A stretch of 64,000 nucleotides of DNA from Morella rubra (lineage: Eukaryota > Streptophyta > Magnoliopsida > Fagales > Myricaceae). Of this stretch, positions 1 to 14,000 are shown in pieces. Under the pieces are notes generated by a model. That model worked only from the letters and a program-made list of their open reading frames with translations, was not told the DNA's origin and did not search any database. The number at the start of each line of letters is the position of its first letter. The stretch's first letter is position 1. The stretch covers positions 26,607,863-26,671,862 of the forward strand of contig CM025849.1 of the NCBI GenBank assembly GCA_003952965.2. The letters are read 5' to 3'. The position numbers and the translations under genes were made by a program.

Positions 1-2380
1 TTATCGTGCTCCTCTCAATCCAAAAGCGCAAAAAATATTAACGGAAATTAACGACCTCTCTCCCCCTCTCTCTCAAACTCTCTCTCTCTCTCTCCCCCTG
101 TGAATTGTGACTGACCAAATTACTATTCACTCCGAGGAACTTCGAGTGACAGCATTTGACAGGGATGGGATTTAAATGTCTATTAATGAGTTGCCACGTG
201 TTAATATGTCAGCTGCAGGTGGTGTACGAGAGCACCTAAGAAAGTCCAATTCCCGGAGGCCACGTTGTCTTTGTCTGGTACCGGAATGACCAAATCCACC
301 TTGCGCGTGGGAACACGACTCGATGAATTTGATTGTTGGGCCTATGATGAAACTACGAGAGATCCCTCCGCTTTGGGCCTTTTCAATTTAAAGATTCGAG
401 TTTTTTATTTTTTTATTTTAATATCTGAATTTTGGCAACTTTGTAGTTTATATTACATTATTAAATCAGTAAACTAAATTAAAAAGCTAATAAAATAAAT
501 AAATATCCTGTACGGTGGCTTGGTTTCAACCCCACGCTTGGGCTAGATTGACAGGGAGATCCACTCAGCCCTTGTAGGTTGGGCTATACTTTGTTGCCCG
601 CCGTAGTCCAATGGCCAGGTAGGATCCTATGTCACCCAACTATTTGGGATGATCGTTTTTAAAATTTTAAAAAATATTTTTAAAATTTTAAAAATCTTTA
701 TTTTATTGAGATTTATTGAAGTTTGTAAAAAATAAAGTGTTTATATGTAAAAATTGAAAATTTTGAAATATGTTTGTTTTGCTGAAAATTTTTATATCCC
801 AAAATTTTAGAGAAAATAACACCACCTGGATTGAGCTTTTGTTTATTATGAATTTCAGGTGAGAGTATCAGCACATTTTTATATTATCTGGGTTAATATA
901 TAGATAGATGTTAGTAAAGTTTTTTTTTATTATTATTTCAACACGGTCAACGTCCATAAAATTTAAGGACAATATTATTAAAAATTTTAAATCTTAAAAG
1001 TCGAAAGACTTAAAGCATATGAGGTGCTTTATATTTTTCATTGTTCAATAAAATAAAATCAAGGAAAAAAATTCTCACCCATTTTATAAAGGGATAAATA
1101 TACTGGAAAAAAAAAAAGAAGAAGACATATAATTGTCTTAACCAACTGAGATTTGTGAATGCACTTTAACCACGAAAATAAATGCTACGCGTGATATTAT
1201 ATATTACATGTCTTTCAAAATATATGCAATTGATGTAACGGCTCTATATTAACATGACTAGAGCTCTATGGCTCTATCGTCATTGCTAGTGAATTTTAGA
1301 GGAATTGCACTCAAAATTATTTGCAAAATAATCTTTAATTATTGCGTTGCCTTATATATCTCACGTTCCTTTTTTATATATATATTTTCTCTCTTAGACT
1401 CTTTCCATAAGATGTCGTGCAGGCACGTGCATGGAAATAGGAACTAGAAAAAGAAGGTCGGTTGGCCGATGATGCTTGAGGATGAATGTGGGATCAACTA
1501 CACATGCGAATGAATCAAAGTATACATAAGTTTATTGGTGACCAAAGTCGGTTATTTATGGGTTGGCCGAGTGCAATAGTGTGGGATCAACTATCACATA
1601 AGATTTGAATCCATGGTTTATTGGTAACAATTATATTTTTAAGATAAAACTTGACATTTCAAAATTAGTTTCAAAGAGTATTTTTGGTACATTTTAATAA
1701 TAAATTGTAAATTTTTTCCTTTAAAGAGTTTAAAAAATAAAAAAATTGCCATTTACCATAATTTAGGTAAAATCATAACGAGGAGAATAGGTCCAGCTCA
1801 GGCTTAGGAATCTCCGTCAATTAATTTTGATTATGTTGATTGATTATACGTAATTTAATTAATTTTAAAATTTATGCAATCTCTTATCATATACAAATCG
1901 AACAATTATCAAGTTAAAATCTTTGAAATGATTTCAAAAGATTAATAATACATTTAAAATTTTAGACTTAAAACTTAAAAACAAAAAGCAAACTATCAAG
2001 ACCAAAACTTTAACCACGGACCAACCTACATGAATTTGTGGCTAGCAAATTTAAGTAGCGGGAGAAAGAGGATGTCATGGTTGTTTTTGTCTCGGTTTGT
2101 GTTCTATGGTTTGCATTTAAGTGTCCGGAATTATTTACCGCAGAAAAAATTGTAATTTTAAAATTTATTTTAACTGCCGAGATCAGAGCGTTGCAGTCAC
2201 GCTCCACATAGTAACAAAATCAGTTGCCAAAGATACCAACTACGTGTACACTGACATGACGACTTGGATGCCAGAATAAGAGAGTTCATCCGCCTTACCA
2301 TATACTCGCGAGTATGGGAACTAGAAACTGAACGAGGCACAAAAGAGAGAACAGTACCCTCTCGGCTGTCCTCCCTCTGG
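1..2380. other. AT-rich intergenic region left of the fimbrin gene
   Basis: No convincing gene. A CT-rich microsatellite lies at about 56-100, and a G-box-like CCACGTG at about 194-200 could belong to the promoter of a gene to the left of the window. From about 650 to 840 the sequence is A/T-rich, built of repeated TTTTAAAATTTT-like words, and resembles in reverse orientation the AT-rich element near 28 kb. The rest is low-complexity A/T sequence with only short chance reading frames. Confidence 0.6.
495..660 (-). repeat. possible tRNA-type SINE remnant
   Basis: A GC-richer island in AT-rich DNA. Read on the minus strand it carries a box-A-like stretch (CCTGGCCATTGG), a distal GGGTTGAAACC resembling a Pol III box B, and then an A/T-rich tail. 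This layout suggests a SINE, but no target-site duplication or second copy is visible here, so the call is tentative. Confidence 0.25.
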
Positions 2381-2389
2381 CTCTGGGCT

Positions 2390-3529
2390 TTAGCGCGTCC
2401 GAGAGCCAAAAACCGTTTTCCTCCTTCTCTTCCTCTCTGGCTCCCTCTCACTTTGCTCTCCCACGAAGGAAGATCGTTCCCTCCTTTTGTATTCGTCCCC
2501 ACCGTCTTTCTGCCTCCATGTTTATCTCAGTCTCTTCGTATGCATTGTGTTTTTGACGATTGAAACCACGAAGGAAGTGGGAGCGGTAAAAAAACATTGA
2601 GGGACAGATTTATTTTAAAGGTGTTTTCACAGGTATAGGCTTATGGGCTTTCTTTGGTTCGCTTTTTTTGGGTACTGGGTTTTTGCTGCATGTCTCTTGT
2701 TATACTTGAAAAGCGACTCTACCGGAATTCTCAGACGCTTTTCTCGTGTCTTATATCATTGGAATTGTCTTTGATTTTTCTGCTCCTGTGGACTTGTTGG
2801 TTTGCTTTGATTTTACGTTTTCTTTATTGGATTCTTGTTCGTTCAGTACAGTACCATTCATGAAAAGTGCTAGAATAAGACACGCACAAGCATAGTATGT
2901 CTCATGCTATTGGATTTTCCTTTAAGACTTTCACAGGTATGGAATTCTGGGCTTCGTTTTATTTTCACGTTTCCTTTTAATCGGGACCTGGTTCATTTGC
3001 TAGTTTTCAAGAAGCTGCTGCAACGAAACACGCCTTTCCTGATTCGCGGTCTTCTTTAATTTTTTTTTTTTTTTGTCAATATTGCGATTGAATAGCTTCC
3101 GAACAGTTCGACAGTTGGAACAATCTCATCCAATACGTACTTGATTTTTTAAACAAAGAAAACTCCGTCTATATGCATTTCTGGGCACTTTTTCATCTAT
3201 TTTATATTTTACAGTGTGTGTTCGACAATCTGAGAACCGATTAACAAGTATTGTTTTGCCTTAGTCATGTGACTGTGTTTGGTATTTTCGATGCTGTCAG
3301 CCTGGACACAGTTAGACAGGCCGGCGATTAGTAGGAGTCAAATGCCTACATTACCCTGGTGTAATACTTGTTTACGGTTGTTCTCTTCTTTGTGCACATA
3401 TGGATGCAATTGCGTAATTCTGCATTTTAATATTGCATTTCAGTAAAAATGTTTTTGGTATGACGTTATCAATTTTATGGATTTTGGGGAAAAATATTAA
3501 AGCTTCATTGGTTATCATCTTCTTGGCAG
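2390..3529 (+). promoter_or_regulatory. fimbrin 5' leader region with a leader intron
   Basis: The pyrimidine-rich stretch at about 2360-2530 looks like a plant 5' leader. The start codon at 3539 lies only nine bases after a strong acceptor (TTCTTGGCAG ending at 3529), so the leader must be split by an intron. Several GT sites near 2600-2640 could be the donor; the exact one cannot be fixed without transcripts. Leader introns are common in plant actin-cytoskeleton genes and often raise expression; that function is inferred here. Confidence 0.5.
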
Positions 3530-3538
3530 TTATCAAAG

Positions 3539-6500
3539 ATGTCGAGTTTTGAGGGTGTTTTTGTTTCCGATCAATGGCTACAAAGTCAGTTCACGCAGGT
3601 TGAGCTTCGCAGCCTCAAGAACAAAGTATGTTTATTGCTATCTGAATTTTCCATGAGATTATATCTGGAAATATATTGAGATGGTTTTTCTTACCGGAGT
3701 CAAACATTTAATTTACTTTTTGGTGAGTTTGTAGTTCATTTCAGCAAAGAAACAGAATGGTAAAGTTACAGCCGGAGATTTGCCATCTTTAATGGTCAAG
3801 GTAAAGGCCTTTAGGGAGTTCTCTGAGGAGGAGATTAGGGGGATTCTGGGCGAATTGGGTTCTGATTTGAGTGAAGAGATTGATTTCGAAGCCTTCCTCA
3901 GGGTGAGCATTCTGTCTTCTGATTTCTCTCTCATATCCTCATATTTCAAACCTCCCCCCCCCAACCAAAATATATATATATATATATAAACAAGAAAACA
4001 ACTGTAGCAGTAGCATCAATAAGAGGTTCTGAAATTAGGAGTACAGGCATTTATCTTCAATTTTTAGGGAGTTGTAGGTATGGCTTGTTGCATTGAAGTG
4101 GGAATTTTCTGGTTTTTCTGGTTTAAGGTCAAGGATATTCACACATTAAAGTTAGAAGGATGGGAGGTGAAATATTAACCAGTTTTCATGGTATCGGCAG
4201 GCATATTTGAATTTGCAAGGTCGAGCTACTGCAAAATTGGGTGGCTCAAAAAATTCTTCGTCATTTCTTAAAGCCTCTACAACTACTCTCCTTCACACAA
4301 TCATTGAATCAGAGAAAGCATCTTATGTCCGTCACATAAACAGCTATCTCGGGGATGACCCGTTTCTAAGTCAATATCTTCCATTGCATCCAGCTACAAA
4401 TGATCTTTTTGATCTTGCAAAAGATGGAATTTTTCTATGGTATTTAAGTAGGCTTTCTTGATTATGTTCTACCTTTTATGTAGACCAAATCTGATAATGG
4501 GTGGTGACTGATCTCATGGCTTAATGCAGTAAGCTTATCAATGTTGCTGTGCCTGGCACAATAGATGAACGGGCTATCAACACCAAACAGGTACTCAACC
4601 CGTGGGAGAGGAATGAAAACCATACACTTTGCCTCAACTCAGCAAAGGCTATTGGCTGTACAGTAGTTAACATTGGCACACAGGACTTGGTTGAAGGAAG
4701 AGTGAGTATACCTTATTCAGCTTCCCCTGTTAGTTTAATTGGTGTAGTCTGGTTATCTGAAAGTCTTTATTCTGGTTGTTTTTTCAGCCTCATCTGGTCT
4801 TAGGTTTGATTTCCCAAATAATAAAGGTGAGCATCTAGACTTTCATTTACATTAGGAGTTGGATAAGGTTTGTAGCCTTTAAACCCTGTCCTGGTGGATT
4901 TGTATCACGACCAATGGACATTCTGGTACTACTTATGGAGATTGGTCATATAGCCATCTCTTTGTCCTTCTATATGGCATTAACTTTCTGTGGGACCTTC
5001 AGATTCAACTTTTAGCGGATCTCAGCCTTAAGAAGACACCTCAGCTTGTGGAGTTGGTGGATGACAGCAACGTATGAAAGTTTAAATTTTCAGGTTTTCA
5101 GTCTTTCATAAAGTCAAAGTCTAGGCAGGCTGACAACTATTGCTCATATTTTGCATTGCCGGATTTGACAGGATGTTGAAGAGCTTATGAGTTTACCCCC
5201 CGACAAGGTTTTATTGAAATGGATGAATTTCCATCTCCAAAGAGCAGGCTATAAGAAACCCGTTACAAATTTTTCTGCTGATTTGAAGGTACTGACCACT
5301 TGTCCGAATCTACTCCCACTACAACGACATTATGGATATCAGTAGTGAGTTGAACATTAAGATTGTGGTGTCCTACTATATGTTTCGCATTCTTGGCGAA
5401 AATCCTATTAAGAGGTGGATCATAGGAAGCATATATGAACTTGGAAGAGGATTTTGGAACAGTTCAAAGGAACCATTCATTGTCTATGTATATCCTTCTT
5501 GCTCCATAATCACACTCTTCCCTCACTTCTCCCCCTTTTAATGTCCGGACTTTTTTTCTCCTGCAAGCGATTGCTGCAGTACATTTCCTGTCTTGCAAAA
5601 TGAAGTCAAATGTACTCATCTAAGCACTATGTTTTTCATGGCTTTGTCACTTTATGTGGTTTTGTGTTTTTGCACGTATGCATGTAGGATGGAGAGGCAT
5701 ATGCTTACCTGCTAAATGTTCTGGCTCCAGAACACTGCAGTCCATCCACATTGGATACCAAGGATCCCCACGAAAGGGCAAAACTGGTACTTGATCATGC
5801 GGAGAAAATGAACTGCAAAAGATACTTATGCCCGGATGACATTGTTGAGGGCTCATCAAATTTGAATCTTGGATTCGTGGCACAAATTTTTCATCAAAGG
5901 TGGAAATTACAGTCACCATCTGTCGTTATTTCAGTGTTTGTAACACATGTAGGATTCTGCGTTCTCTTCTCCTTTTTGACCCTGCAAAACTTCCTTCTCC
6001 CAGTATTTTCCATGACAAATTTTTGTTTTTTGGTGTTTTGGTCTTTCTGGTAAGTTGAACTCCCTATGTTGTGGTTCAATATGTTGATTCTGAGTGTACC
6101 TTTACAGGACTGGCCTCTCTGCAGACAGCAAAAAGATTTCCTATGCTGAGATGATGTCAGATGATGTACAAACTTCTAGAGAAGAAAGATGCTTTCGGCT
6201 TTGGATCAACAGTCTTGGGATTGCTACTTATGTGAATAATGTATTTGAGGATGTCAGAAACGGGTGAGCTTCCTATTTTAAGGAACAGACACCACAGTGA
6301 CCTTATTTGTAGGAGGTCTTTCTATGAGTGAATGCTTCTCATCTCATCCGCGAGGGAAACAGAATCCACAAGTCAAATACCCATTCTAGATTATCTGAAC
6401 ATTTTCTACAGGAGATACATTTTAATATACCATCCAAATATTCAATGCATTGCCATTCTTCTTTGAAATCACTGCTGATTATATTTCCTTTGTTTTTTTT

Positions 6501-8699
6501 CCTATAGATCATTATCTATATTCCTTACTGAAAATAATTTTGCTTCTTTCTGAATGATGTAAACTTCTTGTACACAGATGGGTACTTCTAGAAGTGCTTG
6601 ACAAGGTTTCTTCTGGATCAGTTAACTGGAAGCAGGCATCTAAACCTCCAATTAAAATGCCATTTAGAAAAGTAGAGAATTGCAATCAGGTTATTAGGAT
6701 TGGAAAGCAGATGAAATTTTCACTGGTGAATGTAGCTGGAAGTGATATTGTGCAAGGAAATAAGAAGCTCATACTGGGTATTTCCTCCATCTCAAGTGGC
6801 ATTTGGTTAGTAGAATTGGAGTCTTTTTATAAATTTGGAAGGTTTCCAAATATTAAGTAAATTTTGTTGGTAAATGACATTGGGACAAGGCTTCTGAGAC
6901 TCTGTGTTGTTAATTTGAATTCTATATCTTTTCCTGTCTGAACTAGTGTTTGATTCCCAACACTTCGTTTGGAATCAAGACAACATGTAAAGAATAACTT
7001 ACATGTTGAGTGTCTCAGTTAGAAGGCATCATGCTCCTATACTTACGCATTTCCTCACTTCTTCTTAGCATATTAGTATGTGTTGTTTTTATCAATTCTA
7101 TGATAGTGTTGGTTAAGGGTGATACCCACTTTTTGTTGATACCAAATTTTTTATAAGTGCGGTTGTCAATTCAGACTATTCTTTAAGATACCAACATTTT
7201 GTTGGAAAAAAGAATGGTATGTATCATAGCTTTTTCTGCACAGATTCAATATTTGTTACCTAGGTATTTCAGCTGATTAAGTTGAAATGTTTTCTTCTCT
7301 TTTGTTTTCTGAGAAAACTGGCTACAACAACTTTGGTCGGTCCGATTTTCTGCTACAGCTTATTACTTACTAAACAGATTAGTCATGCCATTCTTGTTGA
7401 AACTGTGGCAAATTTTTTTGCCCCAATGCTCAAAATTTGTTTGAATCTGTTTCAGCTTTCCTGTGGCAGTTGATGAGGATTAATATGCTTCAACTTTTGA
7501 AGAACTTACGATCTCACTCCCAAGGAAAGGAGATGACGGATGCTGATATCCTAAATTGGGTAAACAACAAAGTGAAAAGCACGGGCAGATCTTCTCAAAT
7601 AGATAGTTTCAAGGTAAGGCAGAATTTTTGCCTTCATGTATATATAGATGTATTCGTTTGCACACCTAGATAGTACATTAAACATTATACTTTTAGATGG
7701 AGTTTGATTCGTTGTTTTATGTTATCTGGAAATTTCTTCGTCAGGATAAGAGTTTATCAAATGGAATCTTCTTCCTTGAGCTTCTCAGTGCTGTGGAGCC
7801 TAGGGTTGTCAATTGGAACCTTGTTTCTAAGGGTGAAAGTGGTATGATTGCTCTAACTCTCTAGTCTCTGCTACGGCGAGAACAGGAATTGAAATCTTAT
7901 AAAGTGGGAAATGAACTTACTTTAGTGCTTCACTGTTATCGTTTTCCATATGCTTCTAGTTTATTACTTCACTCTACCCATTATCAAACAAAGGAAAGTG
8001 CTATGGGAGTTGGGCTGACTGTTTTTGTTGCTGAAATGATAGATGATGAGAAGAGGTTGAATGCTACGTATATAATCAGTGTTGCACGAAAGCTTGGTTG
8101 CTCAATTTTCTTGTTGCCCGACGACATCATGGAGGTAATACTGCTACAGGGGGCCAGTAACTTTTTGGGTTCAAGATCACTGCACAATTTTTAGCTCTGA
8201 GTCGACATGCTTTCCAGTTCTCTCATCACTAGACAACTACCATAATGTTGGGGAAGATAATGGCGATCACTGGTCAGCAAATAACAAGATTTAATGCATG
8301 GGAGAAAAACCACAAAAAAAAAAAAAAACTCTTGACATGTCATGATCTCTCTACGTAATCATGCATATATAGAGAATGGAGAACACAGGTTTTCAATCAA
8401 TCACGGTCATCTATTTCATGTTACGGCAGGTTAACCAGAAGATGCTTCTCACTCTGGCGGCCAGCGTCATGTACTGGAGCCTGCAAAAAGCAGCTGAAGA
8501 GGCAGAGTCTTCTGCATCCCCTCTCGATGCATGTTCTAGTTCAACTATCACTGATGCATCCCCGGCACCATCTATTAACGGGGAGGACGAAATCTCGTCC
8601 CTTTGTGGTGAAGTTTCAACCTTAAGCTTTGATGATGCTGCCTCTGACACCACCGTCTGCTCGCTGGTTGAGAACGACGTAACATCCGTGGGAGAATGA
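3539..8699 (+). CDS. FIM: fimbrin (plastin-like actin-filament bundling protein)
   Basis: Fimbrin cross-links actin filaments into bundles in the cytoplasm. I place 14 coding exons: 3539-3625, 3735-3902, 4201-4439, 4530-4701, 4788-4826, 5003-5071, 5172-5288, 5688-5899, 6108-6263, 6578-6777, 7456-7613, 7745-7841, 8043-8134 and 8430-8699. All junctions are GT-AG and the phases agree, giving 691 codons, the usual length for plant fimbrins. The N-terminus ([20 protein letters not shown], then an EF-hand-like region to about residue 85) is typical. Two actin-binding modules follow, each of two calponin-homology domains (about 120-370 and 390-625), with landmarks [50 protein letters not shown] and [12 protein letters not shown]. 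The last exon ends in an acidic, Ser-rich tail, as in plant but not animal fimbrins. No disabling change is seen. Which of the plant fimbrin paralogues it matches is not decided. Confidence 0.95.
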
Positions 8700-9474
8700 A
8701 CCAGGGTTTTGCTACAGCGTTTACCTTAGAAAGATCAGTTTAGATGGAAATGAAAAAAACAGCGAATATGTCAACACTTCTAAGTGGGTGGATTTTCAGA
8801 ACCGGTCTGTGCTAGCAAAAAGCAAAAGAAATGCGGTATCGATGTAGAAAAATGAGCTTGTAAACACGAAGGGGTGGAAAGAGAAAGAAAGAAAGAAGGA
8901 AGGAAGAACTTTGTAGAGAGAGAGAGAATAAAAGTAAAAGAGGAAAGATATGAGAGGGTTGCCCTTCTGGTTTCTTTATTCTTTACACTGCTAGTGCTCG
9001 AGTAGGTTCTCTGATTTAATCTGTGTACTTTCTTAGATCATAAACGATACAACTCGTTACTCTACCGAGGCGTTTGATTCAAAGCGGTATCTTTTTAGCA
9101 ACCTCTCGCAATTGTAAGTAACGTATCGTCTTTGACAATGTAAAGTGTAAAGAGAGATGAGTTGAGTGAAATTTATTTTATTTAGAGATGATGTAAGTGA
9201 ATTTTTATATGTTTATCTTGTTATGTTTATTGTATTGGAGACGAGATATGATTTGAAGAATTTTTTTTATATTTATTGTAAAGAGAGATAATTTGAATAA
9301 TTTTTTTTATATTTATTATAATGAAAAGAGATGATTTAATATTAAAGATTATTTTATAATTATTATTTTTTATTAAGAGTAAAATTTTGATTTGCAGTAA
9401 AAGTCATTCAAGTTTTGCAAATTTTGAAGTAAAAGTAGATTATTATTATTTTTAGGTTTATTGTGGCCGGGTAC

Positions 9475-9915
9475 TTAGTGAAAAATACATATTTATTTTT
9501 AGAATTAAGCAAAATAAATAAAACAGAAGAATATCTAAGCATCTGCGTTATAGTCTCGAAGCATTATAGAAATGTCACGTTGTTGAGAATCAGTTGGACG
9601 CGCTCTACTTGTGCAAAATACATATTGATTTCTAGAATTATGCAAAATAAATAAAACAGCAGAATTTCTAAGCATTATCGAAATGTCAGGCGGTTGAGGA
9701 TGCGTTTGTACACTAAAATTTTATATTTTTTAAAATTTTAATATAATAAAAAATTATAATATAATTTTTTTATTAAATAATTATTTTTTTTATAATAAAT
9801 ATTAAAAATTATCTTTCTTTTTATTTTTTTATTAAATTTAATATTTTAAAATTTTAACTTTCTTAAAATTTTACGAACAAACGCACTCTCAAGAATCAGT
9901 TGGACGCGCTCTTGT
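9475..9915. repeat. imperfect tandem duplication of about 135 bp, second copy split by a MITE
   Basis: The stretch AAAATACATATT...GCAAAATAAATAAAACAG...TCTAAGCATT...GAAATGTCA...GAATCAGTTGGACGCGCTC occurs at about 9480-9605 and again from about 9615. In the second copy the words GAAATGTCAGGCGGTTGA and AGAATCAGTTGG are separated by about 190 bp of AT-rich DNA, while in the first they are contiguous. The first copy therefore shows the state before insertion. Confidence 0.75.
9697..9888. mobile_element. AT-rich MITE of about 190 bp with terminal inverted repeats
   Basis: The left end reads GGATGCGTTTGTACACTAAA and the right end, reverse-complemented, reads GAGAGTGCGTTTGTTCGTAA, so the termini are inverted repeats around the core GTGCGTTTGT. 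The interior is nearly pure A/T with TTTTAAAATTTT words. The neighbouring tandem copy lacks it. A clear target duplication is not visible, so the superfamily (hAT-like is a guess) is open. Related AT-rich elements with GTTTGTTT-type ends occur near 27.9 and 60.1 kb. Confidence 0.6.
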
Positions 9916-10199
9916 CGTTGATAAAATCCAAATCAAAATGTTGGAGGAAGTGGAGCAAAGAAAAAGAAAGTTTAAAAATAGGTCCCTGCTCAGTTCTCAT
10001 GAACACATAGCACGTGATACGGCGTCGGATCGCCATGGTGCGTTTAGAGGAAGTGTAGTAGTCATAAATCCACGTCACAGATTCCTGCCGTCTCAGCCTG
10101 CCACGAGGAACCATGATACTGCGTCGGTCCGTCGGATCGTCGTGTTGTGTTTTTAGGTGGCCCCTTACGGATTCGAACCTCGCCTGTAATAGACGGTGT

Positions 10200-10412
10200 C
10201 GATCTTGACTGAAGCTTCCCCCGTTTGAGAGTCCAGCGTTGCCGAAAACATACCCAGCCGACGAATGTGAAAAGAAGGCAAAGAAAGGAACAAATAGCGG
10301 GGATTGCGGCAGAAATAATCCTCTGCTATTTTTCGCTAATCAAGAACCCTGGTTTTGTATGTCGCCGCAGCCAAAATCTTAGAGTTGATGGCTTCGGAGT
10401 GGTTCTGATTAG
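10200..10412 (+). promoter_or_regulatory. EDM2: probable EDM2 5' UTR exon
   Basis: A GC-richer stretch that ends at a good donor (GATTAG|GTAAAC, intron from 10413). The EDM2 start codon at 11084 is in an exon opening with acceptor TTTCTTAG at about 11050, so an upstream non-coding exon is needed and this is the best candidate. Its 5' limit is a guess. Confidence 0.45.
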
Positions 10413-11083
10413 GTAAACATGTTTGCATGAATTCCTGAAAACTGTGGTGATTATTTGCTTTATTTTTTTTCCTTTGCTGAAACACCAGGCTGCTGTTGGT
10501 TTACCTAGGAAACGAAGGGAAACTAAAATAATGGAAGCCAATTTTTGTGAAAAGCGAACGGCATGCATATTGGATTTTATTCTGAAATTGTTTGGCCAGG
10601 AAGAAACAGCGAAGAACACGTGAATCCCTGTTGTGACGAAGAAAGAACCAGGACAAACTCAACACTTCAAGTCTAAAAGAAGAAGAAGAAGTAGTAGTAA
10701 CTAAGAAGGTTCAGACGACCTTTCTATATACGCACACGAGTTTTGTCTTTGAAACTTTCAAAAAATAGAATTTTGATTTCTGCACTTCTTTTAATGAGAA
10801 ATCAGGGCATTTAATGGAAGTTTGTAATAGCAATGGACATCTTGGTTTAGGCATAATTTAAGGTTTCTTGATGCTATGATGTCTGACCTTTCATTCATCC
10901 TTACAAACTTGAAAGCCTGAGGCCCAAAAGGAGGAGCAAATGCAAGAAGCCCCGTAGACGAACACGGTTTTAATGGTTGCCCTGACATGCCCTGCTATGT
11001 TTATACGATGCTTTATTTACAGTACTTTTTTTTTTTCATGTCTTTCTTAGGGGCAAAGCAAGGGTGTGACTCGAAGAAGGCTC

Positions 11084-14000
11084 ATGGCATCATCTGATGA
11101 TGAGGCTGATGGCTTGCCACAATTGGTTTCAAATTATTATTTTGAAGACGACAAAGACGAACCAATTTCATTTTTTGTTTTGCCAATTCAATGGAGAGAG
11201 CGGGAGAGTGAAGAGGGCGACAGGCAACAGATATTCCTACATGGAACAACGGACAATGGGCTGCAAAAAATATTCAAGCATGTGATTGCGTGGAGGTTTG
11301 ATCTTTCCAATGTGAGTCCTGAGATATCGGTGCTCTCTAAGCAAAATAATTGGATCAAGCTGCAGAAGCCAAGAAAAAGCTTTGAGAATGTAATTAGGAC
11401 TATCCTGATAACTGTGCACTGTCTTCATTTCTTGAAGAAAAATCCTGAAGCATCTGGAAAATCTTTGTGGGATCACTTGTCTAGAGTCTTCAGGTGACTT
11501 GCAAACTGCTGAACCTATTTGAATTTTCTTCTGATTGTTTTGTCAGTGCATTTTTTGACAGTACATTTAATTTGAAGCTTGTATGAGGTCCGACCTTCTC
11601 AGAATGATCTGGTGGACCATATGCCTTTAATTTGTGAAGCTGTTAATAGGGATGACACCTTAGCAAAAGCGAAGGTCTGTATAACTTTTTCCCTTGGATT
11701 TTTATTATAACACGCAATGTTCATATCGCAATGACTGATTTTTTTATTGCTAGGTTTCATGTTAAATCTTAATTTTCATCTTTCCGCTTCACTACTTTCT
11801 TAGTATTGGAAGATACATGATCTTTGCTTAAACCTTAAGCTTTACTGTTTGAATGTACATATTTAGGATTCTGTTGTGTGCTGGAAAGGAATAATTTTTT
11901 TTCTGTACTGTAATGAAAGTTGGTGATTTGAACAGTTTTTATGCACATTTCTCAAGGAGAAGCCTGGGAAGAGAAAACTAACTGATGAGGTTGTATCCTG
12001 CTTGTTTTTTTCAGCTTTTCCTTTGTCCCATTATCCTCTGATTTTTCCTTAGATGTTTTTTGAAATTGCTTTTAAGCGAGTGAACTTATTTCTGTTTCAG
12101 ACTGTTCAAATGAAAGCAATGTCTCAATTTATAGTTGATGACATTGATGATGATATTCTGGACGAAGAAGATGACTCCAATGAAGATGAGGAGGTGTATG
12201 ATGCTGTTTGTGCATTTTGTGATAACGGTGGTGATATTTTGTGGTATGCACTTTTTGGCTGGTTATTTGGTAATTTTTTTGTTATTGGGCAATTTCTTCT
12301 TCCTCCAAATACTCTTATCAATTATGAAGACATTCCAGTCCACCCATCATTAAAACATGTTTTGAAGCTGCCTCTTTTGACATGCAAAATTTTGCTTTCC
12401 TGAATTATGCATAACGCAATAAGTCTCACAAAGAATAAGCTAATGGTTAAAGCTCCGTCGCTATGCATAATGTAGAAGGAGGCAATCAGTTGTCTTTCCA
12501 TGGACAAGACCACTTAACAAGGATTTTCTTGCACTTAGAATAGTTACTGTAAGATCTTGCTGTGTTGTTGCCCACGTGGAAAAAGCTGCCTGTGCCCACA
12601 ATTTTGCCTGATAAATGGTCACCATGGAAAATCGGGCCACTGGGCTCGGAGAAAACGCTAATATTCATGCATTGCCATTAGAAGTAAATAATAACAAAGG
12701 TTTCCATAAGAGTTTACCAAGCTTACTGCATATTTTGGATAGAAAATTCTGTCTGTAATGAATGTGGTATGGGACTTTTGTACAGCTTTTTTCTTTGTAA
12801 TTATGATTATTATCTAATTCTTGGGGACCTCCAGAATGCCCTTATTCATGATCGTCCGTTTGGTTGGCACTGCATTCTTTTGATTAACTTTGTGTGTGAG
12901 ATTAAGCGTGACGTTATTTTTGTTCTTTTGCAGCTGTGATGGAAGGTGCATGAGGTCGTTTCATGCAACTGTAGAGGCCGGTGCAGAATCTAAATGTTTC
13001 TCTCTTGGCTTGTTGCAGAAAGAAGTAGATGTAATGCTTCTGCTTCTTATCTACTTTGAAATCCCTATTCCCTTTCTTTGCATCTTTTAACATCAACATG
13101 TGATTTCTTTTTTTATACTTCATAGGACTGCCTGAGCTTTCTCTGTAAGAATTGTGAGTATAATCAACATCAGTGCTTTGCCTGTGGGAAGTTGGGCTCT
13201 TCTGATAAGTTTTCTGGTGCTGAGGTATGGTTTTAGCTCTTAGAAATTGATCTGAGAGTTTTTTTTTTCTTCCTTCCCCTGCCAAAAATGTTGATTCATG
13301 TTATATTTTCACCATAGATTTGATGAAGGTTGACTGAACTTTTGGTAGTGAGTCTAGTATTATATTAATGGAAGAGATTAATTCAGAACCAATGTATTTT
13401 TAGCTTCTCATACTTTCTTCTGTTTCAAAGAAGCAAGATATTGATGGCAGTTTTGCATTTCTGACAAAGTCGTGTTCCATTTTAATGTCTTGATGTCCTG
13501 TCTTACAATTTTTTTCATTTATAATTTTTTCTTAAAAACTTTTGACCCCCCCCCCCCCCTTTCGGCTTTTTTTGGGACCACTCTCTTTTGCTTCTTTTGG
13601 TTTTCCTGTTATCCAATAATGTCATTCAGGTAGCATTGATGTACTTGTTCTTTTTTGTTCGGTGTACCTTCACAGAGATGATTATTCATGTCTTCTATAA
13701 TTGCTCCAGATAGTAAGTTGTTTCTAATTTTCATGCCCAGTTCTCTTTTTTTACAATCTTCAGGTGCAGTTGCTCACATGGGACACAACTGTTCATGAGC
13801 CTCTGTCCTCATTTGTTTAATTGCCATTTGTTACTGCTGTGATATCTTCTGCTAACCAGCTGGAAGTCTAATGTCCATCTTGACAGATTTCAGTTAATGT
13901 TGTTCTTGATTTTTCTCCTGTTATTATTTGGATGCAAAATTGCCCTAAATGTTTCTACCAATTACGTTTTAGGTCTTTTGCTGTGTTAATGCAACCTGTG

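Larger units (their letters stand above)
8700..10190. other. fimbrin 3' end and spacer before EDM2
   Basis: The first few hundred bases are probably the fimbrin 3' UTR, including a purine-rich GAAAGAAAGAAAGAAGG stretch near 8880. From about 9130 to 9370 there are degenerate repeats of GAGATGATTTGAATAATTTTTTTTATATTTATTGTA-type words. From 9475 to 9915 there is a short tandem duplication interrupted by a MITE (listed separately). No gene is visible. Confidence 0.6.

Noticed and set aside
2197..2563. About 100-codon open frames on both strands
   Set aside because: They lie in the fimbrin promoter and leader, are opposite each other, and show no family resemblance.
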